Source: Acanthaster planci (taxonomy: Eukaryota; Echinodermata; Asteroidea; Valvatida; Acanthasteridae). Taken from it: DNA of 64,000 nt. The stretch covers positions 6,887,862-6,951,861 of the forward strand of contig NW_019091362.1 in assembly GCF_001949145.1 (NCBI RefSeq), given 5' to 3'. Below are positions 28,001-43,000 of this stretch, one piece after another (the first letter of the stretch is position 1; each line of letters begins with the position of its first letter). A program made the position numbers and the translations under genes. The notes under the pieces are model-generated. The model was not told where the DNA came from. It was given only the letters and a program-made list of their open reading frames with translations, and made no database searches.

Positions 28001-31000
28001 GCTGTGATTTCTATGCTATGATCTCTATGATTCAACAGCGACAGGCGACATTCCTCCGAATGTTGTGATTGCGGCCAGAAAAACTGTCGTCCTACTAGCT
28101 GCAACATTCCTATAGACGCGTGTATGTGTCACTACAGTCCATGCAATCCTCAATAGCCTATGCCTTCTTGGGGAAGCATTCAGATACGTATCGCTCAGGA
28201 CAATTATTGATTAGATCGGCTTTTTCTTGATCTATACAGGAAGTCATGCCGACACTCACCTGGACACATTCCGTGGGCATCTCGGCGTATTTGCCGAAAA
28301 TCTGAAAGCGGTACCATCCGCGGTCTAGCGTCTTGTCGCAGAGTTTGCCAGACATCGCCGTGGCCGAGTAGGAGACGCTGCGAAACGGGTTGCCCAAAAC
28401 CCGGTGCCCGCTAGGGGAGCATTCTACGTGAAAAGAAGCAAATAATGAACGTTTAGCGGACACAAAATGCTTCAGTTTTTTATTACTATTATTATTATTA
28501 TTTTCGTCAACCTGGACAGGTTTTTATCAATTGTCTGTATCCAATGGGGTTTACACTATGTTTAAAATTATTCTTAGTGCCAAATTGTTCACGTGTTCGA
28601 ACTCTAACAAAAAAATGCAAGAGCTTTGCTCCCATTGTACCAAGAATGCGGAAAGCCTTCAGAAGTTAATCCACCAAAACCAATATTCTGTGCTACCGGG
28701 AAAAAACTCCCGTACGGTACCTAATGGACCACTAAGAATGGAATTGAAAGGGTGAACATTATAAGCCCATCATTGTCATCCATTCTTTTAATATCAGTCC
28801 TTAGAAGTGAGAAGTAATACAACCATGTGCTTCTACACAACAGGTCTGCTGCAAGCTGATAGAGCCACGTACGAATCTCGTCTCAGTACGGCAGTGTAGC
28901 CTGCAAGACTACGGGAAAGAGCGACAGCCAGTGGTACGGCTTGCATCAGGTGCACGTGTAATTTTCATCCACAGGCCTAGGCAAGGAATTCTGACATTGT
29001 AAGCCTCACTTACTGTAAGTCATTATCCTTATCAAACCTTTGGACAGAGAGAGAATGAAGTCTCATTTTTATTACAGTGGGGCAGAGAAATCTGGGTGGT
29101 CCCGTCCGTAACTGGTTTAAAAATTGATTTGAAAGAGCCTTAAATTGTTGACAGGGTCAGTAGGCCGCGAACATCTAAAATAAACGCACAGCAACCTTGG
29201 TTCGGGACGCAACATCATGTCAACACCCGCTGGTACAGGTACTTGACGGGACAGTCCACACACACAGTAGGCCCTACTGAGACTGGGGAACATTAAACAA
29301 GATTTACATGACATCAAATGGTTTACACACTGGGACACGTGGGTTCAAGGTTGTCGATCCGGTTATCCGTAAATTTATTTTGGTCTGGCCATGGACTCTT
29401 ATTATACATGCCATATCCCAATCGTTTTTGTCTGTCACAGTATCGCTGTGTGTCGGGGGGGGGGGCGCAATACTGCGAAACTACCCCATCCCGTCCAACC
29501 ACCCTCCACACTCCCGAAACTATTTCCTCCCTTTTAAAGCCTCATCATTGAGTTTGAAGCATTGCAGATGCAGAACAATTTTTTAAAAAATGGGTAATAC
29601 ATGACAAAACCAAAATCCTGCAAATAAACCAAAGAGAAGAAATTCTGAAAACACAATTAATGTGCACATTTGTTGGGGTATCTTATGGGAAAGTGGATCA
29701 CAGGTGACCTACATGCAATGTACGTGACGGATGTCACTTTAGTTTGAAGACCCATCCATCGACTTTATGTCTGAGTGTGGCAAATCGCCGAACCAATTTC
29801 GGCCCTTCAAAGGGAAGCTCTCACAACATTGATCATTCTTTTTTTTCTGCTCTTCTAAAAAAAGCACAAAACATCTTGCGAGATTATGATCAGATTGGTG
29901 TACTGATTTGGAAAACGTTGGGTCTATACCTTCTGATCATGTTACCTTAAATTGATCATCTTGGGAGCCAAAGGTCCCGTTCGCAGGAAACAAGACCAGT
30001 CAACACAGCTATCAAGCACTTCATGACAGGTATTGACACCCATACCTTCCCATAACTCACCACTAAGCCAAAATGTACAGCCAGTTTGGCCAATACAGGA
30101 CTTGAGCCGTTAACATCCATGAGCACATGCTAACATTTTAATACCGAAATGACTCAACTGTGGCACGTCAAGGGGAGCCTTTCATTTGAGAGTTCCTCTC
30201 TTATAACCCGGTAAAGTTCAAGTTCAGCTGTACCAGTTTCCCATTGACCGAGCCATGGGGTATAGAGCGTGTATGGTGCAATTACGACACGTGCATTTTA
30301 CTTCCAGCATTTAACTTAAATTTAGCTGTCTAGGTTCTCAGCCCATGGATACGGAAAGTGCGTTGGCCAGCCAGTACAGTGACACACGCGTGAATTCCCG
30401 TAAAGTTCAAATCATGCATGTTCCAAGTTTGCTTGGAGCGAGCATCCAAGTACATGTATTGAGAGAAGTAGCATTCAACAGTTAGATAGGACAGGCCTCT
30501 CTCAAGCACATGTACCATGGTGTGCCATCATCGATCTGAGCTCGAGATAAGAGATGAGAGGCGACATTGGAGGAAGTTGGGAGGCTTGTGAGTCCTCACC
30601 TGGCACCCCGGCCGCAATGGCCGACCGCTCATCAAAGATAAGAAAGTCAAGGAGGAAACAACCAGCCAGTCTCCAAACATAACTCCATGATACATCAATC
30701 TATTAGGCTGCCCTGCATATGATCCGCTCTCCACTACAGACTCGTCGACGAAGGCCTGGGTACAGTCAAAAATTGCTGCCCCCATGAATACATGTTCTTG
30801 ATCTTCGGGCCGTAATAGGCCTATATCATGTTACTGACTATACACAGCGTGGATGGGGGCGCTAATCGGGTTTTACCGAAACAGGAACAATAAGTAATTG
30901 GGGATTAACCGCGGGACGCTGGATGCTATTCAGGAGCGATGGGTCATGTCCCATGGCTCTGGAGCAATTGGCCTTTCAAGAGAGAATCAACGCAGTGTCT

Positions 31001-34000
31001 CACGTCTTAGCTAGGTGTATATTCTGAAAGAGTGTGCTAGTAAGAGACCACGTTAGTTCGGAATTTGGCCAAACGGCTGAATGACATCAGAAAGTCTTCT
31101 CAGTCATGTGCAACTTAACACCTCTTAAAAATTACTCTTTGTAAAATAACTAACCAACGAAAAAAGGCTTGGCCTAAAACACTGTGCATGTATACAAAAT
31201 CTATTTTGTTGATAGCAACACTGAGCGTTTTTTTTACAGAAACCATGGATAGTGGTATCAATAAGCTGCATGTGATCGAACGGACATGTTCCGAGTGGAA
31301 ATACCGACAAAACAAGTGTTTTCAAGTGCGAAAAATAAGTATTTCCATTCATAACTGAACCAAACATCCTCACACAATAATTCAAGATTCAATGGGGCAA
31401 CTTGCGTTTGTATGAAAACGAACAAACATACCCCCCCAAAAAACCCATCCAAATCCACACTTCTTTGAATGTGGCAACCTGGCAATCACTACGATTTATG
31501 AATGCCCAAACTCTGAGCGGGAAGCGATCTATGTAACTATAGTCCAACTCTATAATATACCCTTAGTCCCCTATCACGTCCCCCATAGCCCTTTGTCGAT
31601 GACCCGCTACCAACACGTCCAACCGAAATGCCAGTGGTTCTACCCAACACTCAATAAAAAGCAACATACAACACACTGAATGTATACATTTAGAAGTGCG
31701 GAGAATTTCGGTGGAGTGCTCTGCGACTGATGAGGCAATGATAACCTCCAATGACAGAATGTACCATTGGGATTTCTTTTCCGCCAGTCTCGATGCTATG
31801 CTTATCCACATTTTGTTCACATTCATCGGAGTTCGTCTACCTTTATATTCAGACTTTGTTTACTATACGCGTACAAAATTGTCAATTGAATTGAATGCGC
31901 AAGTGTATACATCACGTGAACAAGATTGCCAGGTGAAAGGGAGGTGTTACACATTTCTGGAGATACTGAAAGAGGGAAAATATATGTCGGAACGGGACAG
32001 GGTAAAGACGTTTTGTTGGCTTCATCCCTACAGTTCCCTAACCACGCCCACGGCTGACTGCAGTCGATCAGAGTTTCAGTGAAACAGCGTCTCAAAATTC
32101 ACGCTCCATCTACCCGGAGCGGCATTATGATTTATTAAATTCACTGGTAAGTTTCCTCCTCGTCGCCTGAACCGATTGGAATTTAGTCTGTGTGTGCCGA
32201 CATCTGGGCAGCAAGTCGGCTGACTAATTTGGCTCGAGAAAAGGCATACAGTGGCCTTGAACAAGCATTAAATGTAACGGGAAGTACAGTATTCATTACA
32301 GTGTCGGTAGAGAACACAGATTACCGATTTTCTTTATTGGACCAAGAAGATTTGAAGTGACCCGACCTGGTTCTGTCCCCTTTTCCAGGACACCACGAGA
32401 TTGCAGGACTATAAAGAATCTTCAGTCGTGGGTAACCACGGGAATGCTTATATATTGCTTACAGCATTCCCTCTCGCAAGACCTCGGAGATTGCCTACCT
32501 GGGTGTTGTGGGTTCCGATGAGGGTGCTGTGGGTCTATGGGGATGGGTCAGTCTCCTGTAGGAACTGACACGTTTAGTTTGACTTCGACATGAAAGGCTG
32601 AATCGGTGTGGGAGCCTAGCGGACTAGGCATGCAGTGTGACCTGTATCGTCTCAAGGAATTTGAAGGGCACATCACTAACACTGTATCAAATCCAAATCA
32701 GACAGCTTTGCCTCTGTACAGTTATCTGTTTAATTGGAAAAATAATTGGGATGCGAAGGAAGACCTCAAGATGCAAAAACTTGACCCTCCCTTTGACAAG
32801 TCGAGATAGTCACAGTAATGATCGTAACGCCTACGACATTAGTAGACAGTCTCGTGCCTATGTCTTAACAGCATTAACTTGTTAATTTGTACATGAGCGC
32901 GTCCAAGGTCCAACTATTAACGAGTCGAAACCACCATAGGTACGCATGATAGTCACACTCTGTTATTTCCTACACATTATTAACGCACCACGACATTCAC
33001 ACAATTACAGCCGACACCCGACCCGAAGTATCAAACAGCGTGGGCTGAGATGCGCGTGTTTGTATACAAACCACATCCGACGCACGGATCCTTCAGCCAG
33101 TCACTTGCATCCATCTCACCAGCCTTGGCGCTTACCTCCTTCGCATTCACGGCGGTGTTCATATCAAGACCGCCGGTGGGGTTGCAAGATGCCTTGATGA
33201 GATGACAAACTATAGTGCTCCTTAAGACAACACAGCGCGACGCATGCTATTTACACTGTAGTGCTGGCACCCACGTGGGAATACTACAGTGTCAATAGTC
33301 GTCCGCCGGTCAATGACAAACGCGCTTGAATGAACGGACGGCGCTTTCGCAGAAACGGTAATGTTTGTAAACACAGCGGGCGAAAGTACGTCGTTGTGAA
33401 CCTATCGCACATTCTAACTATTTCGAATGGTTAGAGAGCAACAAATTTGAGCTTGTGGGTTAAAAGTTCACAAGAAAGGCACCGGTATTCCAGCCGGACC
33501 ACTTTCGCTCGCATTCTTTTAACAGGAAAAGAGGCTTTTCAGCAATGACCAAGTCGCCTCAAGTCCAAGACTATATAGGCCTTATTCATTTAGAAAGCTT
33601 TGCCCACATATTAGCACCCCGTTACCTGGCAAAATCAAAAAAGAAATGGCAGTCGTTAGTATAACAAAACCAAGATATGATCGTTTGGGAAGGTAAATGG
33701 AAAGCACACAGACGGTGAAACACTCTGATTCGATCTTGCCATTGTCACAACGACCCTATGTAATCAAAAACTCGCCGATTCCAGACCGCTTTTTCATCCT
33801 CACAACTATAACACAAAGAAGAGCCGACAGCCGTAGCAAGCACATGGGTCCGGAGTTTGAGTCATATCTGGGTTGGGCGTGAACACTTAACTCGGAGGGC
33901 CAAAAAACGCAGTAGACGTTGTGGCGAGTAAGTCTTCAAAGATGTGCTCACCACTTACTAGCCATGGTTTTTCTGGTGTTTTGGGCGCTTCGTCTGTTCA

Positions 34001-37000
34001 AGCAAGTGTGTAAAGATGTGGGGATAGATTCCAATATCACCTTCAGCTCACGCCATCCTTCCACTTCAAAAAGATCACTTTAAAGTTGTTACATGTGCTG
34101 AAACCACGTAAATGTGACTGCGAAAAACCTATTTCAATCTCTTCTCATCGCGTCGTCAGGCAATCTAACATTAATAATGTACAAAATGAGATGGAAGAGA
34201 GGGCGATAAAGCGATGTCACGAAGCTTCAAATTCCCGAGACAGTTTCTGTAAGCGCATATCTCCATCTGGATTCATTGCCCTTCTGGATAGGGAGACCCC
34301 CTTTTTCCCAGCACGAGACGCCACCAGAGGCAAGTCTGGCAACCTAAGTGCACATCCCACCCCGAGCTGTTGTGATTACCGCAACACATTCAAACCTTAG
34401 AACTTGCATCAGGTGTAGAGGTTTGTTTATTTTGTCTGCGTTCTGCGCGAGGAAGGTTTTACTCCAGCCTTGTTGAACACCCCGAATTCCTTCGGCAGGG
34501 GAAAAATGTGCTGGTCAGATGTTGCGACGAATATGCTTGCCAAACTTTTGTTCAGACCATCCCACAAAACTTTCATTGTCGCGTCAAACCATCTTAGAGA
34601 CTTGAATGTTGGAGAATACAAATCATATAGGCCTAGAAAGATAAAATGGCGATTTAAAATTTAATGTTTAGAGAACGGTGCAGAGTAAACAACTGTGCAC
34701 GTAGCAAGATGTTTCCCCAAGCTGGCGTGCAGAAAAAAGAACAAGTCACTCCTTTCGGAGATCATCATCGGATATGACTGAGTTTTATGTTGCCAGGCAT
34801 TACCATGGCCGACCTCCAAACCCACAGCATCTAGAGTCTGAAGGTTTTCTTTCTCTATACTTGACTGGTTTCAATATATTCAAATCGGATTCTCGCCATG
34901 CATGCTGATATTGTTGATACCTTCTTCGTCGTCTCAGTCTGTTTGGAATTTTCGTCGCTTTTATTAATGGAGGCCCCGTGTTTTAATACAGAAATGTACG
35001 GACACAACACGATCACTTTCAACGTTATGCAATTCATTTTTGAATAAAAATTACATTCTCTAAGAGGTGAAACTGACAATGATGGATCTGCACCATCCCC
35101 AGGAGGAAGCACTGCACTCGGGACTGATTAGTGCCAGAGGCAGTGACGTCCATATGGAAGGAAGATGATGGGATCTTAATCGGTGATGGATGATGGTTGT
35201 CCCGGGGTCCACGCCCACAATCTTCGGGACAAGTACCCCCCGCTTGTGGGACCACGGTACCTGGATATCAGCGTAATCCTGTAGGGGGCTCAGGGGCAAC
35301 AAACTGTTCAGGTTATGATTCACATCGTGTAGCCTTCTGGGAGTCGAGAAAATGGAACCCAGCCCCCTTGTCCCCCACTTGCATGTACAGTATAAAGATA
35401 ACACAGGTTCCTGAAAATGGTTCTCGGCGAGTGGCATCGATTATACATATAGGCCTACACATAATTAGGTCTGAGCAATAATACGAGTTATTGTTTCTAC
35501 TTCAACCTGCAAAGAAAATGTATCCTAGAAAAATCAAACAAGTTTGCTGCTTGGAGTACAAGCCGTGCATTCCAAAGGGTACCGCTACCCCTAAATCACT
35601 GTATATGGGAGGAATGATACAGTTCACGGCCTTCTGTAGGTTGTACGAACTGGATGAGACGAAGAGCAGGAACTCTATTTCCTCGCCCAGCGATCGTAAA
35701 GATGATGAAACAGCGAAAACACCTCTAAGATAAAAAAAAAGTCGGGCGAGGTGTGAAAGATAAAGATGATTCGACTTGTTGAACATGTGAGTTAAGATTG
35801 CACGGACAACGTCTGATGAAGTATGGCATGCTCACCGAGAGGCCGTGATGGTTGGACGCCTTCCAAAATGGTACGTCCTGCCCTTGCAATACATCAAACT
35901 ATGTAGGCCATTCGCAGGGGACCTGGTTTCATCCCTGATTAATAATACGCTAGCCATCCAGAATGACCTAGGTCTTGATCCTGGCTTGGCTCGCTGGAAA
36001 CCCCGTTGTCATGATGATAAATTGAGCTGGAGAAAGAATCAAGTTGGACCACGGCGGATGCGTCGCGCGACCAAGAAAATACTTAAAATTTGTCGCGACT
36101 TTCGAGTACAAGACCGTTGGGGAAAAAAACCTCACCAGCATCTGTCATCCGTCATGATGGAGTGGGCAGTGTGCATCTGGAGATTTCTAAACATATCAGG
36201 GCATGTTTATTGGGAAATGTGTTCACAGTGTGGCTGACGGAAGGAAGAAAACTGTGAAGGGGAAGCAGGAAGTAAGGATCGGATGCAAAACACGACCAAG
36301 GGGGCTGCCCTCGTGATTTCGGGTTGACCTCGTTGGGAAAATTGGATTTTGGGTCCCAATTCGGAAGGCGCACGTCATACAATTACACATAAGATTTATA
36401 AGTAGTTTGATACAAGCATGGGTCACGTTACCCAAGGCAACATAAGCGATTCATCAACACAGTGCTTAGTGTCAGAGTAGTTTTGGCAAGGCCATTTGAC
36501 TTTTTTGAAATGTGTTCACAGTGTGGAAAAATTCAAAGATATGCGGCACTCGATTCCTGGGGGTACTTTGCTACAACACACTCGCATTCAGTATAAATGC
36601 AAAGTAACTGCATCTACCTATTCAACTTCTGTAGTATATGCTGTAATAGACACATAAAGTTTGCCTGCAAGGCAATGGTGTATCCTGAATTGAAGAGCAG
36701 TAGCTTTGCATGACTGAAAAGAGGGCAAGTGCCCTGAATGGATCCCAGACGTCATGTGGGCCGATGAAGTGAGGAATAAGACGGGTCTGTTGGAGAGGAG
36801 ATGAATGCTGCAGGTCCCTTAGTCCACTATCCAGAACTTCATGAAGTTGGCCGCCAAGCGCTTTTGGCTTGCTGCCAGCAACAAATGAATTGTAAAGAAG
36901 CCAGAATCTTGATGTTGACGTTGTTAATTTGCGTGGGCCTGAAACTAGCAAACATTTCCCCTCGGTATACTTCCTGCTCGAATGCCTCCGGCTTCGTGAT

Positions 37001-40000
37001 ATCTTCCTTTGAATTTGACGCTTTGCTGTTCCGTAAAACTGCAGACAAGGACAGATTGCTACACAGATGAATTACCTCCCATTTAATATACACGAGGAGT
37101 AGATGTTAACACATCGTTTGCTAACATGGCCTGACACGCTGAAGGCCAGAAAACGTGACTTTAATGTGTCCGAAAATTACCGGAGCACTAGCACGCCAGG
37201 GCCGTCAATGAACGAAGTGTGACGTATGGATGGAACGGCGCGCCGCTAGCCAATCAAAAGTCCGCCTGGGATGGCGCGATTCCGCCCGTTTCGCCTTCAT
37301 TCACAAATTGGTTAATAATTGAATTTATGGCGCGGCGCAATCAGCCAATCGCACGTTAGCGTATTGCTGTCGCACTTCCTCCTATCCATTCATAAATCCA
37401 AATCAAATTAGAGGAATGGTGGAATTCATCCAATCAAACCGAAGGAGAAGTGGCGTGTAGCCGTGCGTTTCGTTTGCTCATTCACGAATTCGATGCGAAT
37501 TTAATTTAGTTTTCCAGGTGCGCGGCGAGACACACTCTGCGCATGCTTATTCTGCGAGAACTTCGGAGGTTCAAGGTAAAACTCTGTTTACAATTTCACG
37601 CACATTGATTTTGTGCCAGGTCTTCGATTTAACCTTGCAAAGCTAAGCTCATAATGTTTGAATGTGCACAAATACAATATTTCAATAAAATCTACTGAAA
37701 TCGTGAAATTCAACATGGCAATTGGGCCTTATAATGATCTAATAAATATCAACACTTTTTGCCTTTACTGGAAAGTTTAGGAACAAATCCCAATGAAACA
37801 AATATTAGCCCTAAATGACTTGCGTGATCAACAGTTCTGTAACTTAACAAATCGATTTCCCCTTACTTCCAAATGTAACATTCGTGCAAATTTATGACTA
37901 ACTTTGGGAGGGGTCAATTTAACTGATGCAAAACGATAAAAAGAAGAGTTTTGACTGAAGCAACTTGAAAAGTTGTAACTTAAGCAAGGGGAAGTCCTGC
38001 ACTGGCTAAAAGTTTCGAAACGTGTCCCTGATGTCCTACGCAGTGAAACTAATGCAGACATGTATATCACGCTGACAGTTCTCGAAATGTTACCCAGGGG
38101 CGGATCCATGGGGTCGTGGGGTGCGCACCCCCCCCCACCAAAAATAAATAAATAAAAAGAGTAGAAAAAAGCGAGGGGGAAGAAAAAAGAGGGTGGGGCC
38201 CAGCCCCATAAATGTGACACAGATGCATGTATATAAAAAGAAACAGTTCTGCTTCCGGTAACCGGTACCCACCCTCCCTAATTTTACGGTTACAACCATT
38301 AAAGTTTTATTTTACGCCCCCCGGAAAATCCGCCCCTGTTATCCTATCCAAAATGTTGCCAGATTAAGATGGAATTCATTGTTGGTGGTTTGCTAGTTTT
38401 TGAGGTTTGTATCTCGTTGTTTATCCCCTGTTTTCCACAAATTTACAGAGGCAAACAAACACACAAAAACGTGCGTCCATTAACCCCTGCAAAGTACCAA
38501 CATGAAATGTATTTTTTTTTCAAAATTAATTTCACCGCCTGTTGTAGTTATTGGTTTAAAACATACATATTGCAGTTACATTTGTATCTATCGACATTTT
38601 CAAAACATTTTCAAACACGAAGTGATAAAGCATTTTCAAATTCATATTACGTATTAAAATGAAGGTTTACTAAAAGTAACAGTCCTTATACATGAACATT
38701 CTTTCCATATTTCAGGATTAAAATATGTACCAATTTATATACCAATTTATGCCACAGAAGACAACCTCTTGCAAAACGAACGAATGTGAACTGAAATGTC
38801 TGCGATTTTAAATCTATCTGTCGCCCTTTTGGCTGGACAGGACACCATACATTCTACTGTCCCAAGATACTGTGACTGATTTCAGAATAGCCACATTTAA
38901 AAAGATTGCACGGATGTACAAAATAATGCACGCCCCAGGTTTTGATAATAATTATACGGTACCTGGTGGCCAAGTGTTTTGATGTGTCCCTCACTAATCT
39001 AGGTCCTGCCCCTTCCAATATTCCCTAGCAAATTCCTTCTTCCTGCGAGAACCAAGGTATACCTATATATCTGCAACACAACTGCAGCCACCCAAACAAC
39101 ACCTGCTACACAACGAAAAGTTCGGGCGAGCATTCGTTTATTTTTGTCCCGCCGGTTATTTGTCAAGCTGCAATAACCGTCGGAGCCATGGCTCGTCCAG
39201 ATTTGTTTTGTCCATCGAATCAAGGGTCTTGCAACTAGGTTTAGACGAGATGGTGTGGAAAATAAACAAGCACAATAAAGCGTTTGCATTGTGGGACTGG
39301 TCTGTGTTGTAAATAGCGTTCCACCATGGAGGAAAGGGTAGGGGTTGGTAACATGTTTTACTTACTAAAAAAATGGTACCTCTGCTTTTTCTAGCATTTG
39401 CACTGGCGCCTTTACCGTAGTTATATGTATATTCGCACGCCTACTCCAGACACATTCAATAAACCTACAATGCCTTTATGGCTCACTCTTGTAATGTTTT
39501 TTATTATGATGGAAAAATGCCTATTGTACGTCAAGTTAATGCATATACCAAGATTGATACTTGTGGATCAGACAAAAAGTACAGATGTGTGGATAGTTTT
39601 CAAACCCAGCAAACTGCATTTTTATACGAACTTGAAAATCTGCGCATGCAACATTTTCTCAAAGAATGTCAGAATTAAAAAGTTGGAATAAAAATCCTCC
39701 TACAATGGAAATTTATTTTTGTCACAGTTCAAATGATCGTTCACAAGTGCCTTGTATCCCACATTCCATACATGCTGTATTGAAATTACTAAATAGGCCC
39801 GAAGACGACGTATTTGCAGGAAATTTTGTGAAACTCCACGCTTTCCGTCGCAATTCGTGAACGACCTTCGTTCGTCAAGTGGTACGTATATTTGCGCATG
39901 CGCTAAATGGCCTCCACGCTCTCGGCCCACATTCTATCAGTTACATTGTCTAGAGCTAGGTCTCGGTGTTCGCTTCATTGAAAATGCGTGGAGACGAGCA

Positions 40001-43000
40001 GACATCAGACCTAGCCGTAGCTTTGGATCCCGTTTCGGACACGGCCTTATCTGCGACTTCTTCACACCCACAGCTCTGCCGCGCATGCGTAAGGGGCGGT
40101 CGGTTACCACGCATTTCGCGCGTGTGCAAGTAAGCGTAAGAGACGAACGTAGATCGCGACGGAAAGCGTGGAGTTTCGCAAAGTTTCCTGCACAATACGT
40201 TAACCGCCGCTGTACTTAGTAATTTCAACACAGCATTTATGGAATTCGGGACACAAGGCACTTGTGAACGATATTTGAGCTGTTTTCGCCTGGTAAAAAT
40301 GTGAGAAAAAAGTTGAAAAAATCGCATTGTAGGAGAACTTTTATACTGGACGTCAGTCGTAGTGTAAATGAAGGCAACGTCTAACCTGGGCTAGAATCGG
40401 AATTACTTGAGATAATGGTAGGGTGTTTTATTTAAATTAATTGATTTAAATAACTTGTCAAAATTATTTTTAAAATTACGCGTTGAATAAACACTAAGAA
40501 CCTTTTCTGTTGGATATTTGAAAGGAACAATTGGCTGAATTTAATATAATGGTTCTGCTGTCTAAAACATCTTAACACAACCACAATTAGGCCTATCCCA
40601 TTATTCTCTATTGTAGGCCTAGTCGTGTACATGTATGTTTGATAGGATTTCTTCACAAAATGGCCGATGTTGATCGTGCTCCTTTAATCCACTTCATTTA
40701 TTGAACACTCAGAAAAAGGATGGAGCCTGACTATTTTGCTACAATAGGTATAACCTCACTTTGATTTGCTTTGCTCAAGGTGGCTGATCCGAGAATCAAT
40801 CACTACGCACGTACATGCATGACATAGCATATATTTTGATGAAAAGTGGTGTGGACATAGTGTCCAAGAGCTTTAAAGATTTATATACTGTTCAGCGTTG
40901 AAAAAACGGCTGCTGAAAAAGCCATGCATAAGACAAGAATGTACAAATCTACGAAGCTTTGCATCAAATTAGTGAAAGGCGTGTGGCCGAAAACAAGATG
41001 TGGCATTTTCGAGAGAAACACAGACATGCCAGGGAAAATAGATTCTGGGAAAAATGGACGTCAGAAAATATGCGAGACTTGTGGGATAGAAATTAACGGA
41101 AGTTCAGGGCATTAAACTGCATACAAAGATACAAGGTTAAAAAGTTCATTTGAATAAAAACAAATCGAAAAATTTTATAATCCAATTAAAGAAACATGAT
41201 TTTGAACAATCCTGATTGTAAAGCTCCTTCAATGTGGAAGTTACCAGCTGAATCAGAGAAGTATTTTCTCACGCTGACCCTAGAACCCATGGGACAACAG
41301 TTCCGTTTGGCTTCCGACTCAAATTGATTTCGGAACTTCTGGAAATCATCGACATCTTCAACCACGCGCAATCCCTGCAGCCCATGGCATCCGAGCCTTG
41401 AAAATGTATTCTGATAGCGTTGGCTTTTACGAACAAGATCAATAAAGGACAACTCCCGATAATTTCGATAAACACTATAATGTGATTCATTCTAAAGCGG
41501 CTCATGCAATTCCTCCTGCAACTACTTCCTCTTTTATCCAAACCCCCTACGCTGCAAGTTGGCAGTATTAAGAAAAACCAATGTCACCTCTTGACCTGAA
41601 GGAGGCGATGGTATCAAACTTCCCGAAAAATTATTCTGGCGGATGGCTCCTAAGTTTCAGAGCAAACAACATCCCTGGTAAAACGTCAACAACTCCAGGA
41701 CAATTTGTTCGTGGCAACCGAAACATGTACTGCAGCGTATATACCAGAAAAACACCGCCCCGGGATGGTTTCACTGATTTTTCGAACTCCCCTCATAACA
41801 CAGGTTAGAAAAGTCTGGCTGCAAATCGTCTTCATAAAAAAAATTATTTCCAAAAATAAGAATGAAAATTACCTTATAAGTCTTATTCTTTGCACTAAGC
41901 TGGGAACAAAATTGAGCTGTCCAGAGCTGATCAGTTTTTAGCGTTTTTTTGTTAGTGTATGGGTATGTACATGTAGTTTGATTGATTTCGTTTTGCTTTC
42001 GACGGCAAGTTTTCCCCAAAGTCACCATAGAGTGGACTTTTGGAACAATGAATGGGTCTGAACATCGTTCAAATAATACAGTCTTCTCCCCATTTTGAGC
42101 ACATTTACCTGGAGTTGAGTTCTATCAGTTATCTGTGTTTTCTGTGTAACATTTCGGGGGAACATCCTGCCTCACTTCCATCCATATTATCCAAGCTGGC
42201 AGCGACATTGTCGGGTGTGTGAAAGGAAAGAGTTTCTTGCTATTTTGAGTACGCTATATAGGCAACGTATTTGAAGAAACCCCCTCGTCTCAAATCATGA
42301 AAGATCCGCAGTCGTTCTGGCGTTACGCCCCGCGAGGTCCCTCGTTTCTGGACGCTATAGCTGAATCACTTTCCGGTAAAAGCCCACGGAGTCGCCGTAA
42401 ACAAGTCTGTCAATTTGAGGATTATCAAAAGGCCTGCTTTTAGAGTGGAATTTTTGGTCTGTTGGTAAGCCCTAACTGATGCATGAGTCATTCGGGATAT
42501 TACTTATCAGGATCGATTGCGCGGGTCAAACTTTGGATGCTGGCAGACTAAAACTTGAGTGCGTGGGTAGTGCACAGGTTTTCTTTTCTTACTCAAGTCT
42601 TATTCTGGTATATTAATTTTCTTTCAATTTCCATTTACTTCTCATTAAATTGGTTCTTTTTCTATTTCACTATATTCTGCTCCTTCTGAACTACAAATGT
42701 ACAATAAATGTAGAGATAAACGCAAATATGACTGTTCCTTTATGCCAGAGATGCTTCCAGTTTGGAATGGCCTACTGGATTTCAATGTTGGTGAACCTAA
42801 CAAAGCAGGAAACAAGGCCTTCCACACAAGCGCACATGTTTTTTTGGGGGGGGGGATTATTGATCTGGTTCTTCTGCTTCTTTGTGTCCCTTATCATTTT
42901 TTCAGAGTCCTCGGTAAATCAGGGAATGAACCACAAAGTCCTAACCAGAAATAACTGCAGGTAGGCTACCTTTCCCGTCCCCCCCCATTGCTTTTACTAA

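Noticed and set aside
35845..36237. Plus-strand frame of 130 codons in intron 1
   Set aside because: No recognised motif, no splice context, and basic/Trp-rich composition without structure. Probably chance.
39857..40327. Open frames of about 120 codons on both strands
   Set aside because: They lie in the inverted-repeat element, where the symmetry produces matching frames. There is no family resemblance.
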